NCBI GenBank assembly: GCA_963989245.1
Contig: OZ022351.1
Location: 23,629,129-23,693,128, forward strand
Direction of reading: 5' to 3'
Source of the DNA: Nansenia antarctica
Taxonomy: Eukaryota; Chordata; Actinopteri; Argentiniformes; Microstomatidae
DNA length: 64,000 bases
Shown here: piece after piece, positions 1 through 8,779 of the stretch
Layout: every line of letters begins with the position of its first letter
Position numbering within the stretch: the stretch's first letter is position 1
The notes under the pieces: model-generated
Told to the model about the DNA's origin: nothing
The model's database searches: none
Seen by the model: only the letters and a program-made list of their open reading frames with translations
Position numbers and translations under genes: made by a program

Positions 1-16
1 TTCAGACACTATGCAA

Positions 17-694
17 TAGGGGTGCAACGGTTTTCGGTTTTATATTGAACCGTACGGTTCACCATCCACGGTTCAATACGCACTAGTGAATGTCTGTTTT
101 TCGGTTTATGCTGCGTTCCATTGAAAGTCGGAGGTCGTTTGTCTGGAACGCAGTTGCTTCTTGTTCAAATGTTTGTTCATGGCGAGCGGAGTTGAGAACA
201 TGGCAACAGTTTGAGGAAGCCCCGGATTGCTACAAAACTGCGTTGCGGGGTCATTCATTTCGGTTTTGCCATTGAATACAATGATGAGGGAATGAGTGAA
301 CAGAAATGTTACTGCAAGCATTGCTTCACGTGTGTCGCATAATGTGTATATGGGCTACCAGCTGTCATGGCTAAAGTGCACTTTTACTTGTATTTCTTCC
401 TCTCCTATACCAGTCGTCAAGGCTACTAAAAGGCTAAGAGGCACTTTTACATTTGAAAGTGTTTATTTAAGTTTTTTGTTTATATGTTTTTATATTATAC
501 AATATACCAGTCATATTCTGGAATGTGTCTGAATGTTAAAGTTCCATAAGTATAAGCTAAATAAAGTAAAGTAACCGTTTGTAAATTAATAGTAGCATTT
601 TTTTCTCTTGACGCACAAAAACACGTACCGAAACTGTGACCCAAAAACCGAGGTTCATACCGAACCGTGGGCCAACTGAACGGTTGCACCCCTA
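17..694. mobile_element. Non-autonomous hAT transposon, copy 1
   Basis: This is a 678-bp element with near-perfect terminal inverted repeats beginning TAGGGGTGCAAC at the left and its complement at the right. It is flanked by a perfect 8-bp target duplication, CTATGCAA, at 9-16 and 695-702. An 8-bp duplication with short inverted termini is the hAT signature. The interior has no transposase; it contains self-complementary stretches such as GTTCCATTGAAAGTCGGAGG. A second full copy lies in opposite orientation at 8879-9549. Confidence 0.93.
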
Positions 695-702
695 CTATGC
701 AA

Positions 703-971
703 CATAGACACTACAGTACTGGCCACTGACAATGGCTGTTAAGTGGGTTCACTTAAACAGTGTGTGCTCTCTTATCCAGTGTCGACTGTATTATAATTTC
801 ACAATAAGATTGTGCTTCTTTTTCTGTCTGTTCTCAAACAGGCCAATAGACAGTGCTACCTTGAGTTCTAACCTGCAGTTTGTGTACATACAGAGAAAAG
901 CTCTTACTCTCAGGGTCAAGGTTCAATATCGATTTGCCTTGTTGCCAGCCTCATCTGAGGCTTAACCTACA

Positions 972-1041
<70 letters not shown>

Positions 1042-2103
1042 CGCAGCACTTGCTGCAACACTTGCTTAGTGCCCTCAGATAGTGAAAGATTTTGATGACT
1101 GACTAACCCTAACCCTGTATAGATGATTCACTTACGGTACTTGGACAAATGTGACATGGTCTGGTGATATGGCCACAACTCTCAATTGTCAAGCCTCACA
1201 AATCAGCCCACTCAATATAACAAACAACAGTTTTAGGATCACTAAATACCTATAATTTGTTAGCAAACTCGCTAGTTTCAAGTGGGTTTGGGGGTCTTTT
1301 TTCCGTTGGTTTCGGGTGCGTTTAGTAGTAATTGTGACGATGGGGCGGGATAAACAAAAATGTCACAACAAGATGGCAGCTACTTCACTGGAAATGAGGA
1401 TGTCTTCCACTACAGTATCTGAAATACATATACACTATTTTGGATAACTAAAAATAAAAAATAAATACATACTTTCTAAACACACTCTCTTACTGGCAAG
1501 CTACTCTGTCACTCTAAATAATGTCAGTGATAGTAGTTCCGTTGTAGCTATCGCATGGTTATTTGCTATCAGATCAAATCAAATGTCATGTGTCACATAG
1601 GCCTACATCACATACAGACGTAATTTACATAGTTTAATGCTTTGGGGTCGACCTTGCTCAAGAACAACAACCAGCAACAATCCACAGGTCAACAATAGAA
1701 TAGAATAGAATCCTTAAAAAAGTGACAATAGTACCGTAGTAATGCAATAATAATGTGCTACCTGACAGCGTTTCTAACCCCACACCGTCCCCGTCTCCAC
1801 AGGCCACAGAAACTCTCCCTGAGTGACTCATTTACAAAAACATCCATCTCTCCAACCCACCCGTTGTTTTTATTATTAGGCTAATCTGTGCCAGCGCGTG
1901 ATGAAGTCTTTGACGGTAGTTCACCTATTAATAGCTGTCACATGGTTCCAAGTTTCGAGTTTCAAGTTTATTGTTACTTCACACTACACAAGTGTAAGAG
2001 AGTAAAAATTCTTCGGGTTTGGTTCCTGACATTGCGGCACGTAGTTATCTAGGTAGTTAGCTAGTTATCTGCTACCTGACCTTGACTCTCCCTGTTTCCA
2101 CAG
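703..2103. other. Gene-free stretch: microsatellite and repeat fragments, probable lyrm4 intron
   Basis: This is presumably the last intron of lyrm4. It holds a (CA)n tract at about 971-1036. A fragment at 1150-1260 belongs to the TGTGACACGGTCTGGT inverted-repeat family seen at 19.1, 55.0 and 57.6 kb. Short retroelement-like tails lie at 1570-1720 and 1950-2035. No other exon was recognised; the LYR-motif exons of lyrm4 must lie left of the window. Confidence 0.6.
971..1036. repeat. (CA)n microsatellite
   Basis: An essentially pure CA dinucleotide run of about 33 units. It produces spurious Thr/His open frames. Confidence 0.97.
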
Positions 2104-2181
2104 GTGTCCATCGGCAAGATGTACGGGACCCAGAAGACCATCGTTGAGGAGCTGGAGGGGTTTAATCGCCACTTCAACTGA
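2104..2181 (+). CDS. lyrm4: lyrm4 (ISD11), last coding exon only
   Basis: The last exon encodes VSIGKMYGTQKTIVEELEGF and five more residues before TGA. It follows a canonical acceptor (CTGTTTCCACAG). The start matches the C-terminal exon of LYRM4/ISD11, where human has VHIGQLYSTDKLIIE. LYRM4 is the mitochondrial matrix LYR protein that, with acyl carrier protein, stabilises the cysteine desulfurase NFS1 for iron-sulfur cluster assembly. The LYR motif is encoded upstream, outside the window. The tail after IVE differs from mammals. The identification rests on this short match plus the neighbour: LYRM4 and PPP1R3G are adjacent and convergent on human 6p25.1, exactly as here. The 3' UTR probably runs to an ATTAAA at about 2771. 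Confidence 0.72.
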   Translation: MSIGKMYGTQKTIVEELEGFNRHFN

Positions 2182-4614
2182 GAGGAGCCGGGCTGATGGA
2201 GGGATGGTTCCGCCCACCACAGGACAGGAAGTGATGTCAGAGGGACCAGGGACGAGCAACTCACCCCCCGCTTCCCAAACACCAAAACCGGCAGTCAGAT
2301 ACGGGAAAAGCAGAAATCAACCCCTAACCAACCCCCTAGCCAAAGATTTTGTTTGTCAAGTCATTTTGGTGAACACTCGACTATAAGAAGTCAAGGAGGA
2401 GCAATTGCCATAGCAGTGTGGTACTCACCCCTCTTTGAGGTTTCAGCCATTGCTTACACCAACTCAGCTCTTGAGGATATATACATGTAGTGGCCGTATA
2501 AACAAGTGGCTGGCTAGGTGTAGGGGGTTATGGGGTTGATTTGGGTCTAAGCCACTGTGTGCTGTTGACATCCTGACCCTTACCTTACCTTGATGTTCAC
2601 TATTTACCCTCTCTTGATTGACCACGGTATTATATTGAGCTTCTTATGCAAGCAGGAGTTGTGACAGTGTACGCTCCACCTCAATTCCATTGCTATATAT
2701 CTGCCACTTTACAAGCTGTGTATTGTAAATATGATTCGTCTTGTCATGTGAGATGCTGTATGAAATGAATGATTAAAAAAAATCAATGCCTCATACTATT
2801 TCATTATTCAGAGAACTTTGGACACATCATGAGGTCACTCAATAGCAGAACGGGGTCAAGTTCACTAGGTACAACACCTGTGAAAGTGGTCTGAAAGTGG
2901 AGGAGGTGCACACATTTGTATTTACAGGTGCTCAATGTTTTGTTGAAAGTGCCCTGAACAGGACCCGAGTGTGATGGTGATCTAGGTCATTATGCTGCTG
3001 TGGAGGACTGGAGTTTGGTCAGAGGGTTGAAGGTATGCCACAAGGCCATATTTTTCTTTCTCTTTTTTCTTTTTCTTTCTATAAATAGCCCTGTTGTGTT
3101 GGTTTTGGACGAGCAGTGACCTAATAATGGACAGAGACACGTGTAAAGATCACATTACTCAACCTGTGCAGCTTCAGAAGGTTTACACTCCGATAAGGAT
3201 CACAGCAAGAGATATCCCAGAGAAGGTTCACACTAAATAGAATGACATGTTCTTATCGGCAACGTTCGGTGTTGATCAGCAAACGGCCATTTGAAGCATC
3301 TGAACATCGAAGGAGGCAGCAGTTAAAGACACTAAATCAGAGGGATGCTGTTTTAGTGTGAGGAATGTTTAAGCAGTTGATAGGAAGTGACCGGAGGTGT
3401 CTTGTAACGCCGAAGCCATATTATGTTAAGTGTCGCCTGAGTGTCAGTCAAAACACTATTTGTGGGAAGAGAGAGAGGGAGGGAATATTTTTGTTCTACA
3501 ACAACAACAAAAATACAGTATACTATGTATAATAATACAGTATGCTATGGTATCTACTATCTAATAGCAGAAAATGTGCTGTACCAAAACATGTACCATT
3601 TGTATGATACATAAGGGCCCATGCCCTCAGCATATTTTAGACCAAAAGTTAAACACTGCACTCCAGTGAACATTCTTTATTATGTGAGCTCATTCCTTGA
3701 TTGCTATTGATTTATCATTGTTATTTAGGCCATTGAAGCTCAAATCTACATGCTGGACCTTTAAAGTAAAGGGCCCAGCATTTTAACAGTGTGTGGTCAA
3801 TCAATAATTTTCAACAGTATCTGTATTTTCACATTTGGTCCATTTCATGTGGTTAAATTAACAGTTAAACATTAACAATTATAATAACAATTAGCTATTG
3901 TTCTGTCAAGTGATTCATCACAGGACAGTACAAACAATTAGAGTTGAGTCACAGTTATCAAGTGCCAAGTCCCTCTATGTCCACTCCTTGAATATCCAAA
4001 CACAAATGTCCCCTGCATATTGAGCATGGGCCTGTCCAGAAACAACCCCAACCCCACTGCTCTGGAGTCGTGTGTAGATCTGAAAGGGTTGGAGAGCAAT
4101 ACACAAGGTGACAGAAATGCAACCTATACTGTAGCCTGTATCCAGAGCAAGATTGAGCTAACAGTTCAACCATCCTACCATTCAATCTAATCTGCTGTCG
4201 ATGTGTCTGTTTCGTTTATTTATTTATTTATTTTAAAATACAATATAACCTACCATCACAAAAAAGGATGGAGGGGCTAGCTAGGGTTTATTTGTAGGCA
4301 GGGCCCATGGCTACTGAAGGGCAATATACACTATAATGTTACCACATAAAGCTTGGTTGTTCTGAGGGGAAACCAGAGCTCGACAGTAAATCAGTTTGGT
4401 ACGGTGTGTTCATTAAACTGATTTTTTAAAAATATATAAAGCTCTTTACTGTGTAGCAAACCTCACCTGAGTCAAATACATCATGTCAAATACTTTGCTT
4501 GAATAGCTTTATGTCATTATTCAATCGTTTGTATCAGGCATATCATAGGGTCGTTAGGGTCAAGTATTGGAAGGCCAAATGAAGGCATTTGACCCCAAAT
4601 CTTCTGTGCGCATT
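2182..4614. other. Convergent intergenic region between lyrm4 and ppp1r3g
   Basis: It contains the presumed lyrm4 3' UTR, with ATTAAA near 2771, and the ppp1r3g 3' UTR. On the minus strand the T-rich tetranucleotide run at about 4208-4235 supplies several AATAAA signals. A dispersed repeat at about 3645-3770 reappears at 11045-11150; both end in a GGACCTTTAA motif. No further coding potential was seen. Confidence 0.55.
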
Positions 4615-5115
4615 TCAGGTGGCATGGAAAGCCGCACTCTCGTGGGTAGGCTGCACACAGTGATACTTTAAGATATAGTTCTGTCCCTCGTTGTTGTCCC
4701 AAAACTCGCCCTGGTCATTCCTCAAGTATACGGCGAAGTGGACAGAGGAGCTTGGGTCTGGGAATGGGGGGGTGTACATGGTAAAGGTAAAACGCTCTCC
4801 AAGGACACTGTCATCCACGGGCATGTGCATGGCCTGCGCGTCCACAGAGGAGAGCCAGTCGTTGAAGGTGTATCTGACTCCAACGTCCCTCTTGCAACCC
4901 TGTTGACTCTTTGCTCGAATCTGTCCTCGGATGTCAAACTGAGTGACGGTAACTCTCTCCAGAGTGACGTGACGCCCCTGTACCCTGGTCTCGAAGTCTT
5001 CCGACTCCACGGGCATCTTGAACAACGGGAGGAGACGGTCCATGGTCAGGGTGGATCTGAAGTTTACGCACAGGTCTCCGAGGAACTCTCGCTGCTGTTG
5101 CAGCCGGGAAAACAC
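4615..5115 (-). CDS. ppp1r3g: ppp1r3g coding exon B (residues 87-252, CBM21 domain)
   Basis: It begins GTG TTT TCC CGG (VFSR) directly after TTCATTCAAG and has no ATG of its own at that point. It encodes the whole glycogen-binding CBM21 module and ends at a TGA. An internal Met (MDRLL, residues 111-115) could only make a protein without the PP1-docking motif. Confidence 0.88.
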   Translation of the reverse strand: MFSRLQQQREFLGDLCVNFRSTLTMDRLLPLFKMPVESEDFETRVQGRHVTLERVTVTQFDIRGQIRAKSQQGCKRDVGVRYTFNDWLSSVDAQAMHMPVDDSVLGERFTFTMYTPPFPDPSSSVHFAVYLRNDQGEFWDNNEGQNYILKYHCVQPTHESAAFHAT

Positions 5116-5664
5116 CTTGAATGAATGAATGAATGAATGAATGAAAGCTTTATTTCGAACATGTGAAAAAAAGAAATAATTATAACAACAAAAAACAAAA
5201 CAAAAACAAGAAAAAACAAAACAAAAACAAGAAAAAACTAAACTAAACTAAAAACACTATTTACTTAACATGTCCGAAAAGGAGTAGGAAGAAGCATTAT
5301 AAGCTTATTTAATCCTACCCCGAATCTCCAATACTCAGAGATTAATAATTAATAATCTGCAGTTAACTTCAATATTAATATAATATTTTTTTTAAATTAA
5401 ATCAACCTTAGGAGGGACATGGGGGTCTTCCGCGGTGCTGAAGTGCTTGACGCTGGCCAAATTGAGACCCATGGAATCGGCGAACTTCACCCGTTTACGG
5501 TCGTTCTTGGCGAGCTCCTCGAAAAGGGTCGCCTGCTCCGGGTACGCGGGGAGAGACTTGGCCCTCCGCTTGTCTTTCATATATTTTTCATGCGCTTCAA
5601 TGTCAGATAAGTCCTCCTCGCAGCTCTCCTCCTCCGGGGGTAAGTCTCCACTGCCTTCCAGCAT
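4615..5664 (-). CDS. ppp1r3g: ppp1r3g, protein phosphatase 1 regulatory subunit 3G (two exons: 5407-5664, 5115-4615)
   Basis: PPP1R3G tethers PP1 to glycogen so that glycogen synthase is dephosphorylated and activated. The joined product is 252 residues. Visible features are a 14-3-3-like RRAKSLP (33-39), the PP1-docking motif RVKF (58-61), the family signature FADSMGLNLASVKHF (61-75), and a CBM21 domain (about 110-237) with glycogen-contact motif WDNNEGQNY (225-233). The signature, the VPP(K)V(F)SRL segment and VRYTF..W match PPP1R3G better than the R3B-R3E paralogues. The human gene is single-exon. Here the coding sequence is interrupted after Lys86 by a 291-bp repeat-derived intron (5116-5406), and splicing restores VPPK-VFSRL. 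The start at 5664 is preferred because a good acceptor (ATTCCAAGCAG) precedes it, suggesting a 5'-UTR intron. An in-frame upstream ATG at 5733 is an alternative. If the insert is not spliced out, the protein stops four codons later and loses CBM21. Confidence 0.85.
5119..5404 (-). mobile_element. 5'-truncated retroelement 3' end forming the ppp1r3g intron
   Basis: A 286-bp insert in sense with the gene, flanked by a 5-bp duplication, AAGGT on the gene strand (5405-5409 and 5114-5118). It ends in ATGTTCGAAATAAAGCTTTC followed by about six ATTC units, typical of a LINE or LINE-driven 3' tail. An upstream piece carries TTCCTACTCCTTTTCGGACA. It has a sense AATAAA at 5149-5154. Splice-site dinucleotides come from the target duplication, not from the element. 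I do not name the family. Confidence 0.8.
5407..5664 (-). CDS. ppp1r3g: ppp1r3g coding exon A (residues 1-86)
   Basis: This exon encodes the acidic N-terminus, the RRAKSLP phospho-site and the RVKF PP1-binding motif. It ends CCT AAG before the donor GTTGAT. Read-through gives only V-D-L-I and then TAA. Confidence 0.85.
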
Positions 5665-5689
5665 GGTTCCTCCTGCACTCGGAAATCCC

Positions 5690-5906
5690 TGCTTGGAATG
5701 ACACAGGACAGGAGAGTGGGACATGATCGGCACTGTATGCGCTAACTAACCTATAGATCTTCACCCGATGACTTCACAAAGACCCCCAACTTTGGAACTT
5801 GTCACTTAGTGAGACACGCCCACTTCCAATGCTTACGATTGCTTGCGTCACCTTGCAGCCTTTATGATAGGCTGCCTACGTCACTGAAACGTAATGTAAT
5901 GTCAGT
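5690..5906 (-). promoter_or_regulatory. ppp1r3g: ppp1r3g 5' region: possible 5'-UTR splice acceptor and upstream sequence
   Basis: On the gene strand a pyrimidine-rich tract ends in CATTCCAAGCAG just before GGATTTCCG (about 5691), 27 bases before the chosen ATG. This is a plausible acceptor of a 5'-UTR intron. Farther up is a KLF-like CACGCCC element (about 5814-5820, plus-strand reading). The MITE at 5908 limits the region. Confidence 0.35.
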
Positions 5907-5907
5907 T

Positions 5908-6156
5908 CGTGACGTTAGAATTATAAGGTTCTATCTCCATTTTTGTCAAAATTGAGTTTTTTACATAATCTGATCCATTAGGTGTTTATTAATGCCTGTG
6001 TGGTGTTATTTTTTTAAATGTTGACATTTTTGAGTTAGTAATTAATAAAATACAAAGGTTCCATCTCACAAAACATAATGGAATGTCAAAACTTTGACGC
6101 TCAATATCTCTGAACTACCCTAAACGGAGATAGGACCTTATAATTCTAAGGTCACG
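5908..6156. mobile_element. 249-bp MITE family A, copy 1
   Basis: The inverted termini are about 31 bp, CGTGACGTTAGAATTATAAG at the left and the near-complement at the right, ending CTAAGGTCACG. AGTT flanks both ends. Copies lie at 14730-14980 and 49926-50172. There is no coding capacity. It lies about 240 bp upstream of the ppp1r3g start. Confidence 0.85.
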
Positions 6157-6185
6157 AGTTTATAAACATCAACTTTCATCTGGGG

Positions 6186-6293
6186 GGGGGGTATTCCATC
6201 AACGTCGCTAAAGGAAATCCGTCTTTATTTTGATATGTTTCGTGAGACTAAAGCCTGGATTTTTCCTTTAGCCACGTTGATGGAATACCCCCC
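6186..6293. mobile_element. Short foldback MITE
   Basis: An inverted repeat of about 30 bp: GGGGGGTATTCCATCAACGT at the left and its complement ending AATACCCCCC at the right, each followed inward by CTAAAGGAAA or its complement. The spacer is about 45 bp. Confidence 0.8.
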
Positions 6294-8694
6294 TGGCTGG
6301 TGCCCATAGAACGCAAAAATGCCCCGTCTATTATTACACTGTTGTTGTTGTTTTTATTATTATTATTAGGTAATCAATTGCCATATGCTAATTGATCAAT
6401 TGCATTCAGTCAACACTTACGTCCCATCCTTTGGTAGCAGGCTTAACATGAACGAATCATGAATTACAGTGATTTTATTAGGCTAATGTAAGGTTAAGAA
6501 AGCTTGATGAGACCATTTCAAGACAGATCGCCTATTTTGTATGACTTTCATGAATGGTTATATTTTGCCTTATGAATGATCATCGTCGTAATAAATCACA
6601 CAATCTAAACAACAAACACATTATATAAACAGGTCACCAGGCAGTTCCACAAGGTGCGTCACAAGTACGACCAACCCGTCACAAAATCGATAGAGGCCCG
6701 CTGCACGTGCATCACCTCTGTTCCCTTTCATTTGATTGGTCGCTACAGGTTTTGTTCAAGTATTTGTTCAAGCTGACGTCATTTTTGTCGTCATAGGAGA
6801 ATCTGTCTCTGTCATCATGCCCACGTGCTTGTCAGGTGAATGAACCGTTCATTTCAGATGAACTTGAGTGAATTTACTGAACTGAGTAGGCTGCTGAATT
6901 TATTCTGGGGGTAGCTATCAAGTAATCATCAGCAGGTCTACATGGCCCACACAAGTTGTTTATTGAGTCCTCCTGACCATTAAGAAAAATGCTATACAGA
7001 AGCAGATATTAACAACCAGCTTTTAATATTACTATCTGCAACAGTGCTTCATAGGCCTACTCTTCTCAATTATAGTCCACTTTAACATTGTCGATATGTG
7101 TCCACTAGATGGGGATCTTTAGCTCTTTAACAACATGGAAAGACTTCGGATGATAAAATTCACTCACACACACACACACGTTGTACCATTTATGTATGTG
7201 ACTGATCTTATAATGGTCATTGTACCACAAAACACATAAACAAAACGACTGACTCATTTCATTCTTTAATAATTTCATTTAAAAAAACATAATAATGAAA
7301 GCTGTACAATTACATATGAGTGACTCCAGATAGGACAAGCTAAGGGGTACGTTTCTCTTTCCTTCTACATCACACTAGCAGCATCGAAGCAGGCACCAGC
7401 ATCACTTGCATCAAACCCTCATTGTATAGTATTGGTCATGGGCAATCACACGTAGTCAACATAATCTATCATCTTAGAAGCCCTCTCGGCATTTAACACA
7501 ATCGTATCCCTAAATCAGTGCAAACCTATATTTTGACATGTAATGTTGACAATCAATGGATCGACATATTTTGGCCCATTGTGTTTAGAGTTAGCTCTTA
7601 TAGGTTGTACATTACATTGCATATAACTGATGATTGCATAGTGCTGATTTACACAGTGCGGACATAGGCCTACTCATCCAGGAGCTTCATTGGGGAAATG
7701 TGTTATATATATGTTACGGTACATGTGGGAATACGGTACATGTGGGAAAACTACGATTAGGGTTAGGTACTACGTCCACTTGGTACATGCTGGCATGTCT
7801 AACCCTACCCCTAACCCTACCCCTAACCTTAACCCTAGCACCCTAGCACCTAACCCTAACCCTAGTTTTCCCACATGTACCGTAACATGAGCATAGCTTT
7901 CTACATTGTTGAAAAGGCAGTTAGTACAAAACATTAATAATGCACCTGAGCAAATATCATTTGAATGGCAGTTGGGGTAGTCACCGCTCTGCAAGGGTAA
8001 ACAACAGCATTCTGAAATGAGGCTACAGTTACTCTAGCTCCTTCTGCTTTATAAGGCAAAGAAAAGCTGCAGGAAATGTTTGTGTTTCTGCAGTTGTGTT
8101 TTGTCTCTAGATGGGTGATTTCAGAGTAACGGACAACCTACTGTTCGGACAGTGACATGACAATAACATAAAAAATATATATGTATTTCAATTGGTCATC
8201 ATATAACATTATGGCTTAAATGTGTCTAAAATACCTCAGTATATAAATGCATTTATTCATATATTAAAACAAATTATCAGGAAGGAATATTAGACGAACA
8301 CACTAACAACAAAGAAATGCCTTCATTAACATGATTATGTTTGATTGGATGCATAACATAGCATTAATCATGGGTACTGTAGTACTGCATATGCTGTGAG
8401 AGCTGTGAAAATCCCAAAAGGCGGTAATGACCTCACATTCTTCAAACCTACCTATTGGGATCATCATGGTGTGCAGGTTTGAGTTTCAGCCCAGCACTCC
8501 TATCAATCAGTATCTTGATTAGTTGAATCAGATGAGTTGTTACTGGGCTGGAGCTAAAGCCTGCACACCCTGTAGCTCTTTGCAGGACCAGTACCTATGT
8601 ACCAATGTGATCCAACACAAGCTGCGTAGCAATCAAGCGTAGTTATTTTGAAGCCAGTGGTTTTGATTGACAGGTGGCACTGTTGCCAACGATG
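6294..8694. other. Gene-free region between ppp1r3g and cyb5a
   Basis: It holds a (CA)n run of eight units near 7166 and a telomere-motif hairpin (7711-7888). A dispersed unit at 7068-7140 reappears at 11409-11510. A small inverted-repeat element at 8470-8590 begins TGTGCAGGTTT and ends AGCCTGCACA. The cyb5a 3' UTR probably occupies the right part: several AATAAA complements (TTTATT) occur at about 8240-8270. No other exon was recognised. Confidence 0.5.
7711..7888. repeat. Inverted repeat with telomere-like core
   Basis: The arms are ATGTTACGGTACATGTGGGA at the left and the exact complement at the right. The right half is rich in CCCTAA-type repeats (7799-7866), and the left arm carries TTAGGGTTAGG. 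The element therefore looks like a small transposon whose subterminal sequence contains telomere-like motifs, not a chromosome end. Confidence 0.75.
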
Positions 8695-8779
8695 TCACTC
8701 GTCCCGGGATGTGTACATGCGGTACAACAACGTGACGAAAGCTGCAGCCAGAAGAGGGATCATCCAGTTTGTCCACCAA
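8695..8779 (-). CDS. cyb5a: cyb5a exon 5 (tail anchor and stop)
   Basis: The acceptor is GATAATAG. The split codon gives Ser110, then WWTNW, the hydrophobic segment, YRMYTSRDE and TGA. Confidence 0.95.

Noticed and set aside
90..321. Short frames inside the hAT elements (also 9308-9499)
   Set aside because: They are non-coding interior sequence shared by both copies, with no transposase motifs.
1811..1831. Possible extra lyrm4 exon after CCGTCTCCACAG
   Set aside because: It reads only seven codons before a stop and lacks LYR-protein similarity; it resembles a copy of the acceptor region at 2095.
4615..5664. ppp1r3g as a simple pseudogene
   Set aside because: Apart from the insert, the frame and all key motifs are intact, and splice signals lie exactly at the duplication. 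It remains possible if no splicing occurs.
7799..7866. Chromosome end or subtelomere
   Set aside because: Telomere-like motifs are short, degenerate and inside an inverted-repeat element, with conserved genes on both sides.
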